A DNA stretch of 64,000 nt from Streptococcus merionis DSM 19192 (GTDB taxonomy: Bacteria > Bacillota > Bacilli > Lactobacillales > Streptococcaceae), in assembly GCF_000380085.1 (NCBI RefSeq), contig NZ_KB904538.1, forward strand, positions 101,995 to 165,994. Direction: 5' to 3'. A program made the position numbers and the translations under genes. Shown piece by piece: positions 55,636-64,000 of this stretch. A model generated the notes under the pieces. That model saw only the letters and a program-made list of their open reading frames with translations, was not told the origin of the DNA and did no database searches. Each line of letters opens with the position of its first letter. Position 1 is the stretch's first letter.

Positions 55636-56403
55636 TTAAATAAATTCTTTCTGGTAAAGCCAATCCCTAATAACAGCTAAAGTCTGATTTTGAAATTTCC
55701 CTGATTCATACATGTGATCCGCACCTGTGATGGAGACAAGTAGCGAACCTGGGTAATTTTTAGCTGTTTTTCTAGCGATAGGTGACACTGTCATCTTGTC
55801 CTCGCTCCCTGTGATCACCAAGACGGGACCTGCGATTTTAGAAAAATCGACATAGCCTGCTCTGCTTTTGTCTGCAAAAGGAAAGGCTAGCTGGGTGTAA
55901 ACCTTGCCCGACTCAGGAACTAGGTCTTTGAAAATCTCCTCCTTAAGCGCCGAGTCTTGAACGTTCATACAGTATTTGAAAAATTCCTCTTTATAAGGTG
56001 GCATCGGCTTTTGCCAGAAACCCCAGCGCAAAAAATGCCGGATAAAACTGCGAATCATGCTCGGATAAAGAGCAAAGATATCTGCCGTTGGAGCTGGTCC
56101 CATAAGAATCATCCCTTTAACTTCTGTCCGCTCTGCCACCATCTGCGCCAAGAGACAGCCCAGTGAATGCCCCAAAAGTAAGGGTTTCTCAGGTAAACTT
56201 TCAACTAAAGCTACCAAGTCATCTGCATAGTCCGTCAAGCTAACCTCTCCGACCTTGGCTGCCACTTCCTCATAAGGCAAGTCGTGGTAACGCAGGCTTG
56301 GCGCGTGTACCGTTAAACCCATAGCAGCCAACTTGGTCGCAAAATCACCCCAGACCTTACCGTGACACCAAGTTCCGTGAATAAGCACAATATGTTTAGT
56401 CAT
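55636..56403 (-). CDS. Alpha/beta-fold hydrolase
   Basis: A 255-aa serine hydrolase. The oxyanion segment is IVLIHGTWCHGKVWG, the nucleophile elbow LLGHSLGCLLAQM, the acid probably Asp in VITGSEDKMTVS, and the histidine SITGADHMYESG. No signal peptide, so cytosolic. The substrate is unknown; esterase or thioesterase-like activity is possible. The ATG at 56403 is preferred over a TTG at 56406. It lies 15 bases after ridA on the same strand. Confidence 0.82.
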   Translation of the reverse strand: MTKHIVLIHGTWCHGKVWGDFATKLAAMGLTVHAPSLRYHDLPYEEVAAKVGEVSLTDYADDLVALVESLPEKPLLLGHSLGCLLAQMVAERTEVKGMILMGPAPTADIFALYPSMIRSFIRHFLRWGFWQKPMPPYKEEFFKYCMNVQDSALKEEIFKDLVPESGKVYTQLAFPFADKSRAGYVDFSKIAGPVLVITGSEDKMTVSPIARKTAKNYPGSLLVSITGADHMYESGKFQNQTLAVIRDWLYQKEFI

Positions 56404-56418
56404 CAACTTTACCCCAAT

Positions 56419-56796
56419 TTAGACAATCTCAGCAATGACTTCAATCTCAACCTTAACATCGCGTGGCAAACGCGCCACCTCAACGGCTGAACGAGCAGGA
56501 AAATCAACTTTAAAGGCTGTTGCATAGACATCATTGAAAGTGGCAAAATCATTCATATCTTTAAGGAAGCAAGTTGTTTTGACCACATGATCAAAATCTG
56601 TTCCAGCAGCTTCCAAAATCGCAGCAATATTCTTCAAGACTTGTTCCGTCTGCTCCTCAATAGTTTCACCTACAACTTCCCCTGTCTCAGGACAAAGCGG
56701 CACTTGACCGCTCATAAACAAGAGATTTCCCACCACTTTTCCTTGGACATAAGGGCCGATTGCGCTTGGTGCTTTATCTGTGCTAATGGTTGTCAT
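56419..56796 (-). CDS. ridA: RidA-family enamine/imine deaminase
   Basis: A 125-aa trimeric protein that hydrolyses reactive 2-aminoacrylate-type enamines. APSAIGPYVQGKVVGNLLFMSGQ (in two parts, APSAIGPYVQG and NLLFMSGQVPL) and the active-site block FPARSAVEVARLPRDVKVEIE, whose Arg binds the substrate, are diagnostic. It forms a two-gene unit with the hydrolase. Confidence 0.95.
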   Translation of the reverse strand: MTTISTDKAPSAIGPYVQGKVVGNLLFMSGQVPLCPETGEVVGETIEEQTEQVLKNIAAILEAAGTDFDHVVKTTCFLKDMNDFATFNDVYATAFKVDFPARSAVEVARLPRDVKVEIEVIAEIV

Positions 56797-56914
56797 AAAA
56801 ACTCCTTTTCAATCACTGTTTGTTCATATTATAGCACATTTGACAGCTTTAAGTTTCACTAACACTGCCCTTTCTGATAAAATAAGGTGAACACAACATT
56901 TTAAGGAAAGAAAT

Positions 56915-57326
56915 ATGCTCTATTCTGTAACAGCTCATAATACTCAAGGGATTGACGGCACCGTCCAGCTCTCTAATGGCAAGCAGGTCACCACCAGCCA
57001 TCCCCTCAACAACCAGTCAGGCTTTAATCCCGAAGAGATGATTGCTCTTGCTTGGTCCACTTGTTTCAAAGCGACACTTGATACCATTTTGAAAGAGAAG
57101 GGCTTGAATCATTTGTCCTACATTGATGTCACAGTTGACCTTCACAAAGAGCCGGAAATACCAGGCTATTATTTCGCTGTTAAGGGGGCAGGCTGCTATC
57201 GACAATATGTCGCTAGACGCAGCCAATGCCCTAGTCCAAGAAGCTCATGCCCGCTGCCCCGTTTCCAAGCTCATCGGTGCCGCTCACTCAGTCAGTCTAA
57301 AAACGGTGCCCTATAAACTAAGTTAA
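56915..57326 (+). pseudogene. OsmC/Ohr-family peroxide reductase, frameshifted in a G-run
   Basis: Two frames make one OsmC-like protein of ~137 aa. Frame 1 (56915 on) encodes MLYSVTAHNTQGIDGTV, then ALAWSTCFKATLD with the peroxidatic Cys, to GYYFAVKG. Frame 2 (from ~57185 to 57326) gives QAAIDNMSLDAANALVQEAH and ARCPVSKLIGAAHSVSL with the resolving Cys. The break is at GGGGG (57184-57188); four Gs would give VKGQAAIDN. Both catalytic cysteines survive in the DNA but not in one chain. Frame 1 instead runs off to an unrelated tail ending at 57316. Confidence 0.82.
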
Positions 57327-57335
57327 GGAGAGTCC

Positions 57336-57977
57336 ATGTCCATACAATTTCTCAAAGACTATTTTACACCTGAAACCAGAGATTTATATAGCCAGATGAT
57401 TCCTGCCTACCAGCAGGGTTACGCCGACTATGTCTTTCAAACCGACAAGCCAGATGTTCAGCAACGGCGTCTGAAAAATTTGGAAAAATCCTTTCAAAAA
57501 TTACTAAGAGAACCGTCTTTTTACATTCTTCCTCTAGGACAAACAGAGGCCGAAGAAATCGCCAACGACTGGCTTTACGAGCCTCCTTACGATTTTTACA
57601 ATCTAACCAATGACCCAGAGGATTATGAGGAACTGCTCAATCCCTCAAAACGTGAGGGGCACTATTTTCAAGTTCTGCGTAACGGAGCCTTTCTAGGATT
57701 TTGCGGCTTCTTTCCACAAGGACATACCATCGAACTTGGTCTAGGCATGAATCCCAATTATACCGGTCAAGGGCTGGGTGAGAGTTTCTACTGCGCGATT
57801 GAAACCTATATCCGTGAGCATTACGAATGTCAAACCATCACACTTAGCGTTGCCTGTTTTAACAAACGTGCTCAAACTCTCTACCAAAACCAAGGGTTCA
57901 TCTTTGGAGAGAACTACCAACAAAAAACCAACGGTGGTGTTTATGAGTTTGTAAAGATGAAAAAGACCTTAAAATAA
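57336..57977 (+). CDS. GNAT-family N-acetyltransferase
   Basis: A 213-aa acetyl-CoA-dependent transferase. The GNAT core is in the C-terminal half: FLGFCGFFPQGHTIELGLGM (motif beta strands), NYTGQGLGESFYCAIE (acetyl-CoA loop Q-G-L-G) and NKRAQTLYQNQGFIFG (motif B). The N-terminal ~90 residues are helical and of unknown role. The substrate is unknown. It lies 9 bases after the osmC remnant and is closed by a terminator at 58193-58240. Confidence 0.85.
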   Translation: MSIQFLKDYFTPETRDLYSQMIPAYQQGYADYVFQTDKPDVQQRRLKNLEKSFQKLLREPSFYILPLGQTEAEEIANDWLYEPPYDFYNLTNDPEDYEELLNPSKREGHYFQVLRNGAFLGFCGFFPQGHTIELGLGMNPNYTGQGLGESFYCAIETYIREHYECQTITLSVACFNKRAQTLYQNQGFIFGENYQQKTNGGVYEFVKMKKTLK

Positions 57978-58059
57978 CATTACTTTAGCTCAATAACATG
58001 GCGTTAAAAGCCATAGTTCATCGTTCCAAACTGTCATTCTAGACTACGTTTCCCTACTC

Positions 58060-58115
58060 ATTCAGACAGAAAAGAGAGTAAGACTTCGTCAAATTGATTT
58101 TGCTCTACTCCTAAA
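58060..58115. repeat. Degenerate hairpin repeat
   Basis: GAGAGTAAGACTTCGTCAA, then ATTGATTTTGCTCTACTC, resembles the hairpin family seen at 6358-6409 and 43564-43611 (shared CTTCGT and TTGATTTTG). The rest of 57978-58192 shows nothing else. Confidence 0.4.
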
Positions 58116-58192
58116 ACACCTGCTTCAATTATAAAAAAACAATCTTCTGAATCAACTTGTGACTACAGATCCCTTGATCTTGCCAAACAGCA

Positions 58193-58240
58193 AAAAACGC
58201 ATGAAACCAGTATTAATAAGGATTTCATGCGTTTTCTTTT
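58193..58240 (+). terminator. Terminator of the GNAT gene
   Basis: AAAAACGCATGAAA pairs with TTTCATGCGTTTTC across CCAGTATTAATAAGGA, then CTTTT. Confidence 0.75.
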
Positions 58241-58343
58241 GTTAAGTCAGATCAATTTTGAATTGTTGCCAGCCTCTAACAATAGTTTTATCAAAATCGG
58301 AAGACAATGATGAATTGATAGGTCTGATTTCTCAAATGTTCTC

Positions 58344-58871
58344 CTAAGATTTTATCCCATTTGGAATAATAATGTCTCTGATCAGGCGTTCTTCTTCTTT
58401 GATACGGCGGTACAACACTACGAGATAGAAAGGACAAAGTGCTAAAAAGGTCCATTTAGCATGACAAAGCAAGGCTAGGCCAAGCAGCTCTGGAATGACA
58501 TTCAGATAATAATTCGGGTGCTTGATCGTCCGAAATAGCCAATGGTCCACAAACTTGTGATCTTTTAAAATCATGAGCTTGACTGTCCAAATATCTCCCA
58601 GCAGGTGGATGACCGTACATAGTGCGACCATAGAAGCCACTAAGAGCGCTAAACCAAACATACTCAAGAAATCCATTGATGTCTGATGAACAAGAGCTTC
58701 ACTAAAACACCCCAAATAAAATAGAATGTGCAAAATAGTAATATACTTCGTATTCTGCGCACCGTATTCTCGTCCGCCATTTTGCAATATCCTTTTTTCA
58801 TTCCGAATGGACCGCTTTAAGAAAAATAAGCGCAAACCAAAAACAAGTAGAACAATAGCAATAATCATCAT
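58344..58871 (-). CDS. Isoprenylcysteine carboxyl methyltransferase-family membrane protein
   Basis: A 175-aa protein with four or five helices. The C-terminal ICMT signature is seen in RTIKHPNYYLNVIPELLG (His-Pro-Asn-Tyr) and YRRIKEEERLI (Arg and Glu pair that bind SAM in relatives). Bacterial members have no prenylated proteins to modify and most are uncharacterised. The frame extends to 58904, but AAGGAG lies just before the ATG at 58871 (or the adjacent one at 58868). It stands alone; 58872-59099 upstream shows no other gene. Confidence 0.72.
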   Translation of the reverse strand: MMIIAIVLLVFGLRLFFLKRSIRNEKRILQNGGREYGAQNTKYITILHILFYLGCFSEALVHQTSMDFLSMFGLALLVASMVALCTVIHLLGDIWTVKLMILKDHKFVDHWLFRTIKHPNYYLNVIPELLGLALLCHAKWTFLALCPFYLVVLYRRIKEEERLIRDIIIPNGIKS

Positions 58872-59099
58872 AAACTCCTTCGTTACCTCTTCGGGAATCC
58901 CCACTTCTTTATCTTACCAAACACGTGTAACAAAATCGTACTATCCATCTACTTTTTATCTGTTTTTTTGATCACTCAACTAAATTTAAGGTCTTTCCAG
59001 CAAAACAACAGTAGGATTTTGTGAAGAAAACCTTGAAAGAACTGATTTTTAGCGACTCTTCCCAGTTGGATGTCTACTCTGAGTTTCATCGGAAATAGA

Positions 59100-59146
59100 A
59101 AAAACGAATGGATCGTCTTAAATCAAAAGAGGATATCATTCGTTTC
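59100..59146 (-). terminator. Terminator after the rhodanese gene
   Basis: On the minus strand, AAACGAATGATATCC pairs with GGATC-type bases and CATTCGTTTTTT (outer stem AAACGAATG/CATTCGTTT), ending in a T-run. Confidence 0.65.
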
Positions 59147-59156
59147 TATTTTGCGA

Positions 59157-59477
59157 CTATGACAAATTATGAGACTGCTCAAGCTTGCCATTCCACTTAA
59201 TGGTACCGCCGTCAATGTTTGTGACGTCAAATCCCTTTGAGCTAAGAAATGCTGTGGCTTGGACTGATTTTATCCCTCGTTGGCAAATGATATGATAGGC
59301 GTTTTCACGACTAAGCTCTTCAAGGCGCTTGTCCAATTCATCCAAGGGAATATTAACAGCTCCCGGTAAGTGTCCCTGAGCATAGAGATCTGCGCCACGC
59401 ACATCAATAATGGTGGTTTCAAGATTGTCAAACTGCTCTTGAAAATCTCTCATAGAAATAGATTTCATGGTTAGCAT
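59157..59477 (-). CDS. Single-domain rhodanese-like protein
   Basis: A 106-aa sulfurtransferase domain. TTIIDVRGADLYAQGHLPGAVNIP is the CH2A region (split as IDVRGADLY and HLPGAVNIP), and the active loop is YHIICQRGIKSVQA with the catalytic Cys in a six-residue loop. It probably carries persulfide sulfur in the cytosol. AAAGGA precedes the ATG at 59477. It follows the ABC exporter genes by 23 bases and may share their transcript. Confidence 0.88.
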   Translation of the reverse strand: MLTMKSISMRDFQEQFDNLETTIIDVRGADLYAQGHLPGAVNIPLDELDKRLEELSRENAYHIICQRGIKSVQATAFLSSKGFDVTNIDGGTIKWNGKLEQSHNLS

Positions 59478-59500
59478 GCTTTCCTTTCATTGTATTTTAA

Positions 59501-61243
59501 TCAGGCCAGTGTTTCCTGCGCTGTTTGCATTTGATGATAAACACCTTTAAGTGCCATCAATTGGGCATGATTTCCAGATTCTACAATATCGCCATCCACC
59601 ATGACCAAGATCATATCTGCATCTTCAATCGTCGATAAGCGGTGGGCAATAACAAAGCTAGTTCTACCTGTCATTAATTTCTGAAAGGCTTTTTGAATCA
59701 ACATCTCTGTCCGTGTGTCAATTGAGGAGGTCGCCTCATCTAAAATCAGAATTTTAGGCTGTTTTAGAAAAACTCGTGCTATTGATAGAAGCTGCGCCTG
59801 CCCTTGAGAGAGGCTAGCTCCTGCGTCTTCTAGATAAGTGTCGTAGCCTTGTGGCAATTGACGAATAAAGAAGTCCGCATTAGCAGCTTTGGCAGCTTCA
59901 ATCACTGCTTTTCTTGACGCATTTGGAAGGCCATAGGCAATGTTATCATGAATGGTTGCTGCCTTCAGCCACGTTTCTTGAAGAACCATCCCGATTTGCT
60001 GGCGGAAATCTTCACGGCTATATTGCGTTATCGGAATACCATCGAGCAAGATTTGTCCCTGATTGACCTCGTAAAATCGCATGAGCAAATTAATCATGGT
60101 CGATTTTCCAGCACCTGTCGGTCCTACAATACCCACTTTGCTTCCTGCTGGAATGGACAAGTTGAGGTTCTTAATCAAGATGCGATTTGGAACATAGCCA
60201 AATTGAACATTTTCAAAGTCAATCGCTCCCTGAACAGCATGGCTGTCGAGTATCTGGGAGTGATCTTCTGATAAAGCCTGCTCATCTAAGACAGCAAATA
60301 ACCGCTCCGCGCAAGCTAAAGCGCTCTGCAATTCAGCAAAAACGGACGAAATATCGTTAAATGGCTTGGTGTACTGTGTCGCATAGTTCAAAAACGTTGT
60401 TAGCTGGCCAACAGTAAACTGTCCTTTCATGATACGAAGCGCTCCAACACCTGCTAAAAGAGCGTAAATCAAGGCATTGACAAAGCGAGTCGTTGGGAAA
60501 ATGGTCGATGAGTAAAAAATAGCATCTTGAGTCGCATCGCTGTACTGAGCATTCCTATTTCGGAAAATGTCAATCTTCTGAGCTTGGGCATTAAACTGCT
60601 GCACCAAGGCCTGCTGGCCAATCACTTCTTCTAACAGCTCTGTCTGCTGACCACGTGCTCTCGTTTGCTCCTGATAGAGGCGATAGCTTTTTTGGGAAAT
60701 AAAGCGAGCGATCAACAAGGACAAAGGCGTCAATCCAATCACCAACAGCAACATCAGCATATCCAGACGTCCCATACTAAAGATGGTTAAAAGAATCGTT
60801 AAAATACCTAAGAAAAATTGATTAAAAATCATCAGAAGGCCGTTTGTCAATTGCTCACTATCAGTTGTGACGCGACTGACCAAGTCACCAATTGACTGTC
60901 TATCGATATAAGAAAGGGGTAAATGGTGCAGTTTAAAGAGGACGTCTTCTCGCAGCTTGGCCACTACTTGATAGATAAGACGGTTAAAAAGGATAGGATT
61001 AAGCCATTGGATAGCTGTATTGAGTCCAATGACCAAAACCATGCGCACAAGGATTGAGCTTAAGAGTTGATTGCTATTTGGCCTAACAACAGTATCGATT
61101 GCTTGGCCAATCAGGACTGGAAGATAGACGGTTAAGGAAACTTGAACGACTGTGCCTATCAACGCCAACATCAGCAAAGCACCTTGGCCTCGAAAACGCT
61201 GACTTAACCTTGCAAGACTAGAAGAGGGGGTTTTAGTTTTCAT
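59501..61243 (-). CDS. ABC exporter subunit with canonical ATPase (PatB/LmrD-like)
   Basis: A 580-aa half-transporter: six helices (~20-310) then the ATPase with Walker A GIVGPTGAGKST, signature ASLSQGQAQLL, Walker B ILILDEATSSIDT with catalytic Glu, and H-loop FVIAHRLST. The active-site residues are intact, in contrast to its partner. The two overlap by 11 bases and should form a heterodimer like LmrCD or PatAB, exporting drugs or lipids. Confidence 0.9.
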   Translation of the reverse strand: MKTKTPSSSLARLSQRFRGQGALLMLALIGTVVQVSLTVYLPVLIGQAIDTVVRPNSNQLLSSILVRMVLVIGLNTAIQWLNPILFNRLIYQVVAKLREDVLFKLHHLPLSYIDRQSIGDLVSRVTTDSEQLTNGLLMIFNQFFLGILTILLTIFSMGRLDMLMLLLVIGLTPLSLLIARFISQKSYRLYQEQTRARGQQTELLEEVIGQQALVQQFNAQAQKIDIFRNRNAQYSDATQDAIFYSSTIFPTTRFVNALIYALLAGVGALRIMKGQFTVGQLTTFLNYATQYTKPFNDISSVFAELQSALACAERLFAVLDEQALSEDHSQILDSHAVQGAIDFENVQFGYVPNRILIKNLNLSIPAGSKVGIVGPTGAGKSTMINLLMRFYEVNQGQILLDGIPITQYSREDFRQQIGMVLQETWLKAATIHDNIAYGLPNASRKAVIEAAKAANADFFIRQLPQGYDTYLEDAGASLSQGQAQLLSIARVFLKQPKILILDEATSSIDTRTEMLIQKAFQKLMTGRTSFVIAHRLSTIEDADMILVMVDGDIVESGNHAQLMALKGVYHQMQTAQETLA

Positions 61244-62969
61244 CGCTAACCTCCTCCTGATTCTGAGAAAGATGAATATCTCGATAAATCGGACAGTTGT
61301 CTAAAAGTTCGTCATGTCTGCCCAGTCCGACCTGTCTTCCCTTATCAAGCACCAAAATCTTGTCTGCAATAGCCAAACTGCGTGTCCGTTGCGACACTAA
61401 TACTAAAGTAACATCCTGATATTCCTCAGTAATAGTCTTAAACAACTTGGCCTCTGTCAAATAATCCAGGGCTGAGGTTGCATCATCTAAAATCAGAAAC
61501 GGAGATTGTTTAAGAAGCGCTCTAGCCATGGTTAAGCGTTGCCGTTGACCACCTGAGAAGTTACGCCCAAAACTATCAACTGCCGCATTCAGCCCCCCTT
61601 CCTTAGCATGGACAAAATCTGCTGCTTGAGCATGTTCTAACGCAAGCCAAAGTTCGTCATCCGAGACCTCTCTAGTCATGCCTAATAATAAATTCTCGCG
61701 CACAGTCCCTCTGAAAAGTTGAGCCTTTTGGGGCACAACGGCCGTCCATTCTCGCCAAGTAGTTAGATTTTCTGGACTTCGCCCCTCACAAAAGAGCGCT
61801 ATCCTTCCAGCAGAAATTTGACGTAATCCAGATAAGAGCTGAACTAGAGTGGATTTCCCAGAGCCAGTTCCACCAATCACACCCAAAATTTGTCCGCTTT
61901 CCAGAGAAAGCGTCACATCTGAAAGGGCTGGCTCGCTAGCGCTTGGGTATTGAAAGGTAGCATGGTCTAGCAAAATAGCCTTATTAGCAGCAGCTGTCAC
62001 TTGTGGCAATGATGCCAAAATGTCTTCTTCCGGTGCTTCAAAAACAGCTAGAACGCGCTGAGCTGAGATAAACGATTGGTTGAGATTAGTCGTTAACATA
62101 GCCACTTTTAGTAGCTCCGTCAAGATTTGCAAAAGGTAATTGACCAAAGCGATGAGCGATCCTTGACTGAGCAGGCTCATTGAGACGAGCTGATTTCCAC
62201 GCCACAAAAGAACAAGAAGGCTGAGATTAACGACCAGATAGGTCAAAGGTGTCAGAAAGGCAGCCCAGTGGCCAACGGTGATTTGTTTTTTCTGATACCT
62301 TTTGTTTTCCGCAGCAAAAGCTGACGCTTCACGCTCTGTTTGGGAAAACGCTCTGACAACGCGCATGCCCGATAACTGCTCCTGAGTTAGGGCGACGATT
62401 CGATCCAATTGCTGACGTAAGCCCTGATAAGCTGGTGCAGTGATTCTAGCAACTCCAAAGACTAGCGCAAATAAGATCCCTACCATAATGACGAAAATCA
62501 AACTGACTTGTGGGTTCAGCACATAGGCCATGACAATGACCCCAACAATAATAATCGGTGCCCGTAAAAAGAGGCGCAAAAACATATTGATACCTGTTTG
62601 AATTTGAAAGGTATCTGAAGAAAGACGAGTAACAAGCGACGAATGCCCCAGACGATCCCGTTCGTCTTGCGGCAGACGCATGACTTTGGCAAAAAGATCA
62701 TCTGTCAAACCTTGTGTGTAGCGAACCGCTGCCTTAGCCGAGAAATATTGGGCCGTAATCGCCACTAAAACACCCAAACAAGCTAGAATAAAGAGCCAGA
62801 CTATAACAAAAACCAAGTCGCCTTGGTTCTTGCTAGGGATAATCTGGTCTACAATTCTTGCGATCAACAAGGGAACTAAAAGCTCGAACAAAGCTTCGAG
62901 GAGTTTGAACAAGGGACCTAAAAAAGCTTCCTTGACATAATCCTTGAAATAGACCAACAATGCTTTCAT
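61233..62969 (-). CDS. ABC exporter subunit with degenerate ATPase site (PatA/LmrC-like)
   Basis: A 578-aa half-transporter. Walker A is VIGGTGSGKST and the signature NFSGGQRQRL, but Walker B reads FLILDDATSALD (Asp for the catalytic Glu) and the switch is LVLVSQRTRS (Gln for His). This is the pattern of the non-hydrolysing site in heterodimeric exporters. Its ATG overlaps the pta stop by one base (TAATG), so the exporter genes are probably expressed with pta. Confidence 0.9.
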   Translation of the reverse strand: MKALLVYFKDYVKEAFLGPLFKLLEALFELLVPLLIARIVDQIIPSKNQGDLVFVIVWLFILACLGVLVAITAQYFSAKAAVRYTQGLTDDLFAKVMRLPQDERDRLGHSSLVTRLSSDTFQIQTGINMFLRLFLRAPIIIVGVIVMAYVLNPQVSLIFVIMVGILFALVFGVARITAPAYQGLRQQLDRIVALTQEQLSGMRVVRAFSQTEREASAFAAENKRYQKKQITVGHWAAFLTPLTYLVVNLSLLVLLWRGNQLVSMSLLSQGSLIALVNYLLQILTELLKVAMLTTNLNQSFISAQRVLAVFEAPEEDILASLPQVTAAANKAILLDHATFQYPSASEPALSDVTLSLESGQILGVIGGTGSGKSTLVQLLSGLRQISAGRIALFCEGRSPENLTTWREWTAVVPQKAQLFRGTVRENLLLGMTREVSDDELWLALEHAQAADFVHAKEGGLNAAVDSFGRNFSGGQRQRLTMARALLKQSPFLILDDATSALDYLTEAKLFKTITEEYQDVTLVLVSQRTRSLAIADKILVLDKGRQVGLGRHDELLDNCPIYRDIHLSQNQEEVSDEN

Positions 62970-63949
62970 TAGTTGACAGTATCCAATGCTTGGGTTGCTG
63001 TGATAATGGTCAATTTATACACATCATCTGCGTTACAGCCGCGAGACAGGTCATTTACTGGGCTGTTAAGACCTTGAAGGATCGGTCCAACAGCTGAGAA
63101 GCCACCTAAACGTTCCGCAATCTTGTATCCAATGTTACCAGATTGAATTTCTGGGAAGATAAAGACAGTCGCTTTACCAGCAACTGGGCTGTTTGGTGCC
63201 TTAATATCAGCTACAGCCATATCAATAGCAGAATCAAACTGCAACTCACCGTCCAAAGCTAAGTCAGGACGCAAGGTTTTAGCGATGTTAGTCGCTTCTG
63301 CAACACGGTCAACGTCTGGACTAGCCCCACTCCCTTTAGTCGAGAAGCTCAGCATAGCCACACGTGGGTCAATGCCAAAAAGATTTGCAGTGTTGGCTGT
63401 TTCAACAGCGATTTCTGCCAGAGTTTGAGCATCTGGATGAATGTTAATGGCACAATCCCCAAACATATAACGGGTATGATCTGACTCACGCACCATCAAG
63501 AAAGCACCAGATGTCCGAGAAACGCCTGGTTTAGTTTTGATGATTTGAAGGGCTGGGCGCACAGTATCTGCGGTTGAGTGAATCGCACCAGAAACCATTC
63601 CCTTAGCGTAGCCCATATAGACCAACATCACACCAAAATAGTTCACATCTTTCAGTAACTCACGCGCCTGCGCTTCATCAACCTTACCTTGACGACGAGC
63701 TACCAAGGCCGCTACCATTTCGTCAATATTATAAGTTGTTGGGTCAATGATTTCAAAACCTGAGGTCACACCTTCGATTTCAAGATAAGCTGAGATCTTG
63801 TTTTCATTTCCAAGGATAACTGGAACAACCAATTTTTCCTTGACCAAGTTTTTAACAGCTTGGAGAATGCGTGGTTCTTCCCCTTCAGGAAAAACAATTT
63901 TCACATCTTGATTGATCAAACGTGACTTCATGTTATTAAAAATTTGCAT
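62969..63949 (-). CDS. pta: Phosphate acetyltransferase
   Basis: A 326-aa enzyme that converts acetyl-CoA to acetyl phosphate for ATP production by acetate kinase. IVFPEGEEPRILQAV is the N-terminal block. MVSGAIHSTADTVRPALQII, split around its HSTADT core, binds phosphate. FPEIQSGNIGYKIAERL is the C-terminal block. Cytosolic, full-length. Confidence 0.95.
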   Translation of the reverse strand: MQIFNNMKSRLINQDVKIVFPEGEEPRILQAVKNLVKEKLVVPVILGNENKISAYLEIEGVTSGFEIIDPTTYNIDEMVAALVARRQGKVDEAQARELLKDVNYFGVMLVYMGYAKGMVSGAIHSTADTVRPALQIIKTKPGVSRTSGAFLMVRESDHTRYMFGDCAINIHPDAQTLAEIAVETANTANLFGIDPRVAMLSFSTKGSGASPDVDRVAEATNIAKTLRPDLALDGELQFDSAIDMAVADIKAPNSPVAGKATVFIFPEIQSGNIGYKIAERLGGFSAVGPILQGLNSPVNDLSRGCNADDVYKLTIITATQALDTVN

Positions 63950-63981
63950 GAGAAACTCCTTTTAAAAATTACTGATACTTT

Positions 63982-63987
63982 ATTATA
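63982..63987 (-). promoter_or_regulatory. -10 element of the pta operon
   Basis: The minus strand reads TATAAT about 33 bases before the pta ATG; AAAGGAG is the ribosome site. The -35 would lie at or beyond the window edge. Confidence 0.6.
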
Positions 63988-64000
63988 CTCTTTTTTTCTC

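Overview
The window reads as chromosomal DNA of a Streptococcus (Firmicutes, low to moderate GC). This rests on gene content and order: murB-potABCD, hom-thrB, rpiA-deoB-punA-deoD, galR/galKT with a class II GalT, rapZ-yvcK-whiA, lepA, rplS and pta. PyrR-type attenuation, a THI-box riboswitch, cre boxes and many extended -10 promoters (TGnTATAAT) fit the same group. I cannot name the species. There are no rRNA or tRNA genes, no intact insertion sequence, no prophage and no CRISPR array.

Layout. 1-5.3 kb: the start of an MFS exporter, then a sugar locus with an RpiR regulator divergent from a PTS EIICB and a HAD phosphatase, ending in a wrecked EIIA gene. 5.6-13.1 kb: nth, a ClC antiporter and murB-potABCD (cell wall plus polyamine uptake). 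13.4-15.6 kb: hom-thrB. 15.8-18.7 kb: an AT-rich, self-contained module with a strong promoter, a 27-codon ORF in a frame-disrupted leader, an ABC exporter, and a protein ending in a winged helix. I recognise no characterised system here; it is the best candidate for an undescribed peptide system. 18.9-24.2 kb: a broken rsuA, a membrane-anchored polysaccharide deacetylase, a GtrB-like and a GT-C glycosyltransferase (cell-envelope sugar modification), and a TPR protein. 24.3-26.3 kb: pyrF, a pyrophosphatase-like gene and pyrE behind a PyrR attenuator. 26.6-31.5 kb: a LysR regulator of the CpsY/MtaR type, riboswitch-controlled thiT, and an M20 peptidase with an ArcD/YfcC-type antiporter. 31.9-38.3 kb: yitT, a highly structured repeat region, and the purine/pentose salvage operon rpiA-deoB-(RelA/SpoT-like)-punA-(51-aa membrane protein)-deoD-(HEPN-like). 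38.8-44.4 kb: lepA, a GntR/ABC-2 stress-type transporter, an array of repeated hairpins, and rplS. 44.5-48.2 kb: an iron-siderophore ABC importer with lesions in both permease genes. 48.4-55.5 kb: the gal locus and rapZ-yvcK-whiA. 55.6-64 kb: a hydrolase, ridA, a frameshifted osmC, a GNAT gene, an ICMT-family gene, a rhodanese, and a heterodimeric ABC exporter following pta.

Two themes run through the window. One is gene decay by small lesions, often at homopolymers or short tandem repeats (EIIA, rsuA, two siderophore permeases, osmC). The other is dense dispersed repeats in intergenic DNA: a ~145-bp MITE-like element with terminal inverted repeats, several families of similar hairpin terminators, and a cloverleaf-like structure. 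All functions are assigned by reading the sequence; no database search was run.
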